Below are positions 8,817-13,952 of a stretch of 13,952 bases of DNA, piece by piece; within the stretch, counting starts at the first letter, position 1; the number at the start of each line of letters is the position of its first letter. Under the pieces are notes generated by a model that was given only the letters and a program-made list of their open reading frames with translations, was not told where the DNA came from and made no database searches. Where the stretch lies: assembly GCA_002700485.1 (NCBI GenBank), contig PADU01000010.1:25457-39408 (forward strand), written 5' to 3'. This DNA is from SAR116 cluster bacterium (GTDB lineage Bacteria > Pseudomonadota > Alphaproteobacteria > Puniceispirillales > Puniceispirillaceae). The translations under genes and the position numbers were made by a program.

Positions 8817-8852
8817 ATCGGTCTGTGCTTTTTTAGTGCAGACCGATTTTTT
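8817..8852 (+). terminator. Rho-independent terminator after coxC
   Basis: ATCGGTCTG (8817-8825) pairs perfectly with CAGACCGAT (8839-8847). The stem can extend inward through TGC/GTG with two G-U pairs, around a TTTTTTA loop, and T6 (8847-8852) follows. The T-run is only on the plus strand, so it ends the coxB-coxC transcript. It stops 24 bases before the SURF1 start, which makes SURF1 expression depend on readthrough or on a promoter hidden in this gap. Confidence 0.85.
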
Positions 8853-8875
8853 CTTCTCCTGTTGAGTTCTGGATA

Positions 8876-9598
8876 ATGTATTTCCGTCCATATTTATGGC
8901 TTACTATTTTTTCTGCCCCGTCACTCTCTGTTTTGGTTATGCTGGGGCTGTGGCAACTAGATAGGCTGGTCTGGAAGACCGAGCTTATTGATAGTTTTAA
9001 TGAGCGTGCCAATGCAGCTGCTATGCTGCCGCCGGACGCTGCCGCTGATCTAAGCCAGTTTGAATTTCACAATCTGGCTCTGTCTGGCCGATTTATGCAT
9101 GACAGAGAGCTCTACCTGACGGGACGGACTTATGAGGGGAATGCCGGCTTTCATGTCGTTACACCGTTTCGCACTGATCAGGGCAAGGTCATTTTTGTGA
9201 ATAGGGGCTGGGTGTCAGAAGCCTACCGTAAACCTGATTCCCGGTTGTTTTCGGTTAAAGATGAACAGGTTAGCTTGCGAGCTGTTCTGCGGCTGCCACA
9301 GCAAAAGGGCTATTTTGTGCCTGAGAATGAGCCTGAAAACGGATTTTGGTTTACCTTGAAACCAGAGGAGATGGCAGACTTTCATAAACTCGATCAAGCG
9401 GTCAGAACGTATTATGCCGATCAAATTCGGACTAGTGAGGTGTTAACGCTGCCTATCGCTGCTGAGATTAATATCGATGTACGCAATACTCATCTCAATT
9501 ACGCGCTGACCTGGTTTGGGATTGCTTTGTCTCTGGTTGGTGTTTACATCGCGTATCATGTGAATGCAGGGCGTTTGCGCCTCACCAGGTGGTCATAA
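8876..9598 (+). CDS. SURF1 family cytochrome oxidase biogenesis protein
   Basis: SURF1 proteins are inner-membrane factors that help insert heme a3 into subunit I; bacterial forms have been reported to bind heme A. The 240-residue protein has two membrane helices (about 8-28 and 209-227) flanking a periplasmic domain, the standard SURF1 layout. Motifs are LGLWQLDRLVWKTELI (23-38), GRFMHDRELYLTGRTYEGNAG near 71-91, VIFVNRGWV (105-113), GFWFTLKPEEMA (156-167) and NTHLNYALTWFGIA (204-217). The ATG at 8876 has only a weak GGA upstream. It sits immediately after the coxC terminator and is followed by thrC after 38 bases, so it may be transcribed with thrC and the peptidase gene instead of with the oxidase subunits. 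Confidence 0.93.
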   Translation: MYFRPYLWLTIFSAPSLSVLVMLGLWQLDRLVWKTELIDSFNERANAAAMLPPDAAADLSQFEFHNLALSGRFMHDRELYLTGRTYEGNAGFHVVTPFRTDQGKVIFVNRGWVSEAYRKPDSRLFSVKDEQVSLRAVLRLPQQKGYFVPENEPENGFWFTLKPEEMADFHKLDQAVRTYYADQIRTSEVLTLPIAAEINIDVRNTHLNYALTWFGIALSLVGVYIAYHVNAGRLRLTRWS

Positions 9599-9622
9599 CA
9601 ATAGCCAGGCCGTTCCCCGAAT

Positions 9623-9627
9623 AAAGG
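9623..9627 (+). promoter_or_regulatory. Shine-Dalgarno that favours ATG 9637 for thrC
   Basis: AAAGG ends nine bases before ATG 9637. A GTG immediately before it (9634) is also in frame, but ATG 9637 gives the N-terminus MEFISTRG, as in known threonine synthases, and the better spacing. Confidence 0.55.
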
Positions 9628-9636
9628 CAAAAAGTG

Positions 9637-11040
9637 ATGGAATTTATCAGTACAAGGGGCAAAGACGGGCCAATCAGTTTTGAAACAGCGCTTTTGAATG
9701 GCCTTGCTCGTGACGGCGGCTTGTACCTGCCCGTTTCATGGCCTCGTTTCAACCTCGATGAAATCCGCCAGATGAGGGATTTGAGCTATTCAGATCTTGC
9801 TGGTCTTATAATGTCGCGATTTACAGATGGGGAAATAGACCAAGTCGAAATGATGTCGCTTGCCCGGCAAAGCTATGCAGACTTTACACATCCTGATGTC
9901 GCTCCTTTGCGTCCAGTAGCAGAGAATATACATATATTGGAATTATTCCATGGCCCGACTATTGCCTTTAAGGATTATGCGATGCAGTTTTTATCGCGCG
10001 TCTTTGATCGCGCTTTGACACGACAGAATCGCACTGCCGTGATTTTGGGAGCAACAAGTGGCGATACCGGCTCAGCAGCTCTTGAAGCCTTCAAGGGTCG
10101 TGATTCTGTCGATGTGTTTATTCTGTTTCCCAACGGGCGCGTGTCTCCTGTGCAGCAGAAGCAGATGACTAGTAACTCAGCTAAAGGCGCTCATGCGGTT
10201 GCTGTCTCTGGTGACTTTGATGACTGTCAGGATATTGTTAAGGCGTGTTTTAATGATGTGGCCTTCCGCGATGAAATGAATCTCTCAGCAGTGAATTCAA
10301 TTAACTGGGCGAGGCTGATGCCACAGATTGTTTATTATTTTGCATCAGCTTTGAAGGTAGGAGCACCAAAACAGACGGTTGCCTTTTGTGTGCCAACAGG
10401 CAATTTTGGCAATGTATTCGCGGGCTGGGTTGCCAACAAGATGGGCTTGCCTATTGAAAAGTTTATCGTTGCCTCAAACCGCAATGACATTCTGACAAGG
10501 TTCTTTGCCACTGGAACAATGCAAAGACAGTCAGTAGATCCCTCTCTGAGCCCCTCAATGGATATTCAGGTTTCATCAAACTTTGAACGGCTTTTGTTTG
10601 AATTGTTGGATAGAGATGGTGTAGAAGTGGCCAGACTGATGAAAAGATTTGCCAGGTCAGGCAGTTTCGACGTGGCTGAAAATGTGTTGCGGTCAGCCTT
10701 GTCTTTATTTTCTGGGTTTTGCGTAGATGATGATGGAACTAAGGCGGAAATCAGGTCAACTTATCAGCAGACCGGAATGGTTATTGACCCACATAGCGCA
10801 GTTGGTCTTGCTGGCGCGCGCCATGCCAGGGCCTCTGGTCTGGTTAGCCGAGATACACCCATTATATCACTGGCCTGTGCGCATCCGGCAAAATTCCCAG
10901 ATGCTGTTCAGTCATCCTGCGGCATTTACCCAGAGCTACCAGAGCATCTGGCTGACCTGATGCAGCGTGATGATGTGATGCTGACAGCAGAAAATGACAT
11001 GGAAGCTGTGCAGGCCCTGATGCGCGCAGAAAGACGATAA
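9637..11040 (+). CDS. thrC: Threonine synthase
   Basis: A cytosolic pyridoxal-phosphate enzyme that converts O-phospho-L-homoserine to L-threonine, the last step of threonine synthesis. From ATG 9637 it has 467 residues, the length of the long (E. coli/yeast-like) class. It starts with MEFISTRG, and residues 20-31 (LNGLARDGGLYL) form the usual N-terminal motif. The cofactor lysine is K112 in LFHGPTIAFKDYAMQF. The phosphate-binding loop ATSGDTGSAALEAFKG, then VNSINWARLMPQIVYYF and VPTGNFGNVFAGWVA, are all intact. The end (VIDPHSAVGLAGA, then LACAHPAKFPDAV) is typical. It lies 38 bases after SURF1 and four bases before the M16 peptidase, the order seen in many alphaproteobacteria. There is no functional tie to the oxidase beyond shared location. 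Confidence 0.97.
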   Translation: MEFISTRGKDGPISFETALLNGLARDGGLYLPVSWPRFNLDEIRQMRDLSYSDLAGLIMSRFTDGEIDQVEMMSLARQSYADFTHPDVAPLRPVAENIHILELFHGPTIAFKDYAMQFLSRVFDRALTRQNRTAVILGATSGDTGSAALEAFKGRDSVDVFILFPNGRVSPVQQKQMTSNSAKGAHAVAVSGDFDDCQDIVKACFNDVAFRDEMNLSAVNSINWARLMPQIVYYFASALKVGAPKQTVAFCVPTGNFGNVFAGWVANKMGLPIEKFIVASNRNDILTRFFATGTMQRQSVDPSLSPSMDIQVSSNFERLLFELLDRDGVEVARLMKRFARSGSFDVAENVLRSALSLFSGFCVDDDGTKAEIRSTYQQTGMVIDPHSAVGLAGARHARASGLVSRDTPIISLACAHPAKFPDAVQSSCGIYPELPEHLADLMQRDDVMLTAENDMEAVQALMRAERR

Positions 11041-11044
11041 CGGC

Positions 11045-12304
11045 ATGCAGACGACTATCTCTCGGCTGGAAAATGGGTTGACGGTTGCTTCAACACATAT
11101 GCCTGATGCGCATTCTGTGGCTTTGGGTGTCTGGATTAAAGCAGGGGCGCGTGACGAATCTGAGGGACAGAACGGCGTTGCCCATTTTCTTGAACACATG
11201 GCTTTCAAAGGCACACGAAACCGTGATGCCGCACATATTGCCCGTGAGGTGGAAGATGTAGGCGGCTTTATGAACGCGCATACCAGCCGTGAGGAAACCG
11301 CTTATTACATTAATCTTCTTCCCGAACATCTTGAACTTGGCGTTGAAATTCTGAGTGACATTCTGACGGCCTCAACATTACCAAAACATGAAATAGAACG
11401 GGAACGGGGTGTGATAATTCAGGAAATTGGACAATCTCTTGATACACCCGATGATTTGGTTTTTGAATTATTTAACAAGGCTTGTTTTGGCGACCATACG
11501 CTCGGCCAGTCTATTCTAGGTACACAACAAACGGTATCTTCCTTTGGCCAGCAGGAACTAAAGGGTTTCATGGATAGGTTTTATGGAAGCAACCAGATGA
11601 TTGTCTGTGCCGCTGGCCTGCTAAAGCATGAGGAATTTGTAGTGCTGGTTGGTGAACGCTTTTCTGGTTTGTCGATATCTGCAGTGCCTGACCGTAGCAT
11701 GCCGGTCTGGCAAGGAGGAGACAGTCGGGCTGACAGGGATCTTGAACAAACGCACACAGTGTTTGGGTTTTCGGCACCTGGCATCACCACTGCGCAGCGA
11801 TACGATATGCTGGTTCTTGCCAATCTTTACGGCGGCGGTATGTCTTCACGGCTGTTTCAGAAGGTCAGGGAAGACAGAGGCTTATGCTATTCAATTTTTG
11901 CCTTTGCACAAATGATGTCTGATACAGGTGTGTTTGGCGTTTATGCCGGCACATCTGAAGAAACTGCAAATGAAATGCTAAAGGTCTGTGCAGCTGAATT
12001 AACCGATTGCTTGTCCAATATACAAGCCGATGAATTGTTGCGTTCGAAGCAACAACTGAAAGCCTCTGTTTTGATGCGCCTTGATTCTGTGTCTGCGACT
12101 ATGGACAGCCTTGGTCGCCATATTGCGCTTTTTGGTAAGGCACAGAATAAAGACCAACTTATCCGTTCTATTGAGGCCGTCTCGATAGACAGCCTGAGTA
12201 TATTAATAGCAAAAATAATTGCAGGCCGTCCGGCGATGGCTGCTGTTGGTCCGGTAAGTGCAGTCATGAATGTAACTGACTTATCAGATTTGTTTTCATC
12301 TTAA
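11045..12304 (+). CDS. M16 family zinc peptidase (mitochondrial-processing-peptidase-like)
   Basis: A 419-residue inverzincin-type peptidase of the group related to the beta subunit of mitochondrial processing peptidase. The inverted zinc motif HFLEH is at 47-51 (H47 and H51 bind zinc, E50 is catalytic), and the third ligand is E127 in GVIIQEIGQ, at the expected distance. The substrate-side glycine-rich loop is seen as LYGGGMSSRLFQKVREDRGLCYS in the C-terminal half. There is no signal peptide, so it is probably cytosolic. Its substrates in bacteria are not well known. The start MQTTISRLENGLTVAS is normal for the family, although only a poor Shine-Dalgarno (AAAGA) lies upstream; with just four bases after the thrC stop, translational coupling is likely. 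It converges with yqgE across a six-base gap with no visible terminator. Confidence 0.94.
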   Translation: MQTTISRLENGLTVASTHMPDAHSVALGVWIKAGARDESEGQNGVAHFLEHMAFKGTRNRDAAHIAREVEDVGGFMNAHTSREETAYYINLLPEHLELGVEILSDILTASTLPKHEIERERGVIIQEIGQSLDTPDDLVFELFNKACFGDHTLGQSILGTQQTVSSFGQQELKGFMDRFYGSNQMIVCAAGLLKHEEFVVLVGERFSGLSISAVPDRSMPVWQGGDSRADRDLEQTHTVFGFSAPGITTAQRYDMLVLANLYGGGMSSRLFQKVREDRGLCYSIFAFAQMMSDTGVFGVYAGTSEETANEMLKVCAAELTDCLSNIQADELLRSKQQLKASVLMRLDSVSATMDSLGRHIALFGKAQNKDQLIRSIEAVSIDSLSILIAKIIAGRPAMAAVGPVSAVMNVTDLSDLFSS

Positions 12305-12310
12305 AGGGAG

Positions 12311-12901
12311 TCAGGCTGTTCCAGCTGTTGATGACAGAGTGGCAGGGTTCAGACCAATTCGAGCAAAGCTTTTATTCCATAGATCATTTATATTGGTTTT
12401 AAAGAGAATGTCTGCAGTCGCCGGCAGATGAACCCACATATTTTCACGCATCTCAAGTTCCAGTTGGCCAGCAGACCAGCCAGCGTAACCCAGCATGACC
12501 TTGGCAAAGGATGGTCCAAGTCCGCGGCTGATTTCTGAGACCATATCCACATGTAAAGACAGACAAATACCGTTTGCAATGGGGATTGTTTCGGGCAACA
12601 TTTGATCATCGGTGTGTAGAATATATCCCCTTTGTGGTTCAACGGGCCCGCCTGTATAGACAGGATCCTCAGAATCAACGCAAGACTGGTCTAGGTTTAG
12701 ATGTTCCGCTAGTTTTTTAAATGATAAGTCATTATTTGGCTTGTTAATCACAAGGCCCATAGCCGCTTTAGTGTCATGTTGGCAGATAAAAATTACAGCA
12801 CGTTTGAATCGCGGGTCTGTCATCTGTGGTGTTGCGACCAGCAGATGGCCAGCAAGGCTGTCGTTTGTTGGTGAAGATATGGATGAGCTGTCGTTTTTCA
12901 T
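12311..12901 (-). CDS. yqgE: YqgE/AlgH family protein (UPF0301)
   Basis: A 196-residue member of UPF0301, a conserved family without a settled biochemical role; AlgH of Pseudomonas has been linked to regulation of alginate. Family blocks are intact: LAGHLLVATPQMTDPRFKRAVI (about 16-37), HDTKAAMGLVINKP (42-55), DPVYTGGPVEPQRGYILHT (79-97) and GYAGWSAGQLELEMRENMWV in the C-terminal third. The Ser/Asn-rich first 15 residues are not conserved sequence. ATG 12901 is the only ATG before an in-frame stop just upstream, and it has no recognisable Shine-Dalgarno, so it may be poorly translated or coupled. It is divergent from the DsbD-like gene, a neighbourhood seen in other alphaproteobacteria. Confidence 0.94.
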   Translation of the reverse strand: MKNDSSSISSPTNDSLAGHLLVATPQMTDPRFKRAVIFICQHDTKAAMGLVINKPNNDLSFKKLAEHLNLDQSCVDSEDPVYTGGPVEPQRGYILHTDDQMLPETIPIANGICLSLHVDMVSEISRGLGPSFAKVMLGYAGWSAGQLELEMRENMWVHLPATADILFKTNINDLWNKSFARIGLNPATLSSTAGTA

Positions 12902-12936
12902 AAGACCGATTGAATTGTTTCACTTGCAGTCTAACT

Positions 12937-12969
12937 CTAATTCGGATTGTTGCCAAACATTGCCGTCAT
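12937..12969 (-). other. Possible 10-codon leader ORF upstream of yqgE
   Basis: On the minus strand AAAGGA stands six bases before an ATG (12969) that opens a short frame, MTAMFGNNPN, ending in TAG at 12937-12939. The yqgE start itself has no ribosome binding site, so the best initiation signal in this leader belongs to the mini-frame. Such a short frame can easily arise by chance. Confidence 0.2.
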
Positions 12970-13053
12970 TTCGTTCCTTTTTTGAGATAAAATTCGAATC
13001 TTTGTGGAAGGCTATATGCCTTAACGCTGAAATATTGTAAGAACTCACGCATT

Positions 13054-13952
13054 ATGAAAATATCGCACTCATATTCTCAAGCTGTGGCTGCCTCGCCACC
13101 CAGGTGTATGCCCCGCTGGATGGTAAAGCTGTTTCTTATTATGTCACTGCTGGCCAGTATTTTGGTGCTGCCTGCCCGGGCAGCAGATAGTCTTGAAACA
13201 GAATTTGCCCGAGCAGAGCTTTTGTCTGCTGTTGACGCAACAGGCAATTTGAGCGAGATACAACTTGGCCTTCAGGTAACCCTGCAGCCAGGTTGGAAGA
13301 CCTATTGGCGTAGTCCTGGTGATGCAGGTTTGCCAACACAGCTCAGCATCCAAGAAGCTGCTTCTTCTAAATTGAAACTGACGATAGCTTACCCCTTGCC
13401 AGAGCGTTTTTCTTTATTTGGTCTTGATACATATGGCTATGGTGAAAAGGTCATATTTCCTGTCAGGGTGACGGGTCATTCACCTGGTCAGCCATTAGAT
13501 TTGCGGGCTGATCTGAATGCCCTAATCTGTTCTGATATCTGTGTGCCCTTTAATGGGCCACTTGCTATCAGGCTTCCTGCCGGCGCTGTTCGCCCGTCAG
13601 ATCATGCAAGGGAAATTGCACGAGCAGCTGCTCTGGTGCCGCGTGAAACATCCGATTTGGGTATTTCTATAAAGTCAGCAACCTATGATCATCAGCTGAA
13701 CAGCCTTTATGTGCAGTTCAAGAATATGGATATCTCCATTGATGATATCTTTATTGAAACAGAACAAAGGGGTCTCAGCTTTGCCCGGCCAGCACTCATA
13801 AAAGATGGCCTCTATAAAATTAGTGTTTCCGGAGCGGTTGAGGACATTAGCCTTGAGCAGCAGACTATGCGGTTAACTGTGCAGTCGGAAGATTTATTTG
13901 GGGAACAAACAGTCACAATTGAACCAGTATCCAAACAGACTGCTAAAATTTC
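13054..13952 (+). CDS. DsbD/ScsB-type thiol-disulfide interchange protein, N-terminal part (right end cut by window)
   Basis: The frame is open to the last base; 299 codons are visible. It starts with a signal peptide whose core KLFLIMSLLASILVLPARA precedes ADSLETEF, so cleavage after about residue 43 exports the rest to the periplasm. The visible exported part matches the N-terminal domain of DsbD/ScsB proteins: LQPGWKTYWRSPGDAGLP (77-94), YPLPERFSLFGLDTYGYGE (113-131) and LICSDICVP (157-165), with the redox-type pair C159-C163. In full-length relatives a membrane domain and a thioredoxin domain follow and carry electrons from the cytosol to periplasmic thiol proteins, including those that mature copper or cytochrome proteins. 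Starts at 13054, 13108 and 13120 are all in frame and none has a clear Shine-Dalgarno; 13054 adds a hydrophilic stretch before the signal core and 13108 would give a more compact signal peptide. Confidence 0.85.
   Translation, partial: MKISHSYSQAVAASPPRCMPRWMVKLFLIMSLLASILVLPARAADSLETEFARAELLSAVDATGNLSEIQLGLQVTLQPGWKTYWRSPGDAGLPTQLSIQEAASSKLKLTIAYPLPERFSLFGLDTYGYGEKVIFPVRVTGHSPGQPLDLRADLNALICSDICVPFNGPLAIRLPAGAVRPSDHAREIARAAALVPRETSDLGISIKSATYDHQLNSLYVQFKNMDISIDDIFIETEQRGLSFARPALIKDGLYKISVSGAVEDISLEQQTMRLTVQSEDLFGEQTVTIEPVSKQTAKI

Noticed and set aside
13139..13353. Minus-strand frames opposite the DsbD-like gene
   Set aside because: They overlap the signal peptide and N-terminal domain of a well-matched exported protein and have composition expected of antisense shadows.

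Overview
This window looks like chromosomal DNA from a free-living aerobic alphaproteobacterium with moderate GC. The gene order (tldD divergent from coxB, then coxA, ctaB, a tiny membrane protein, ctaG, coxC, SURF1, thrC and an M16 peptidase) and the alphaproteobacterial type of glutamate-cysteine ligase support this. A marine lineage such as SAR116 would fit, but that placement is an impression, not a computed result. I see no tRNA, rRNA, CRISPR array, insertion sequence or phage gene.

Layout. Positions 1-711 are the C-terminal half of glutamate-cysteine ligase (gshA), cut by the window edge. Positions 766-1974 are a DHA1-type MFS transporter whose probable true start is cut off by an in-frame TAA at codon 6. 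It meets tldD (3410-1971, minus strand) tail to tail, and the two stop codons overlap. A 320-base gene-free region (3411-3730) separates tldD from the divergent cytochrome c oxidase cluster. It holds a strong orphan Shine-Dalgarno, a terminator-like hairpin and an 11-base direct repeat.

The oxidase cluster runs coxB, coxA, ctaB, a 44-residue membrane protein, ctaG and coxC (3731-8782), closed by a convincing intrinsic terminator. CoxA and CoxB form the catalytic and CuA subunits and CoxC is subunit III. CtaB makes heme O on the way to heme A, CtaG supplies CuB, and SURF1 helps assemble the heme a3 site. SURF1, thrC and the M16 peptidase follow the terminator in close order. yqgE then converges on the peptidase gene. 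A DsbD/ScsB-type exported thiol-disulfide protein runs off the right edge.

Oddities. coxA is split by what looks like one extra G in a run of nine; removing it restores a normal 535-residue subunit I. The restored CoxA and the CoxB protein both lack the acidic ligands of the non-redox Mg/Mn site at their interface (Asp to Asn in CoxA, Glu to Gln in CoxB), and nearby conserved CoxB residues are also changed. This paired loss is the most interesting biology seen here. Otherwise the window is a conserved housekeeping region, and I do not see an undescribed multi-gene system in it.
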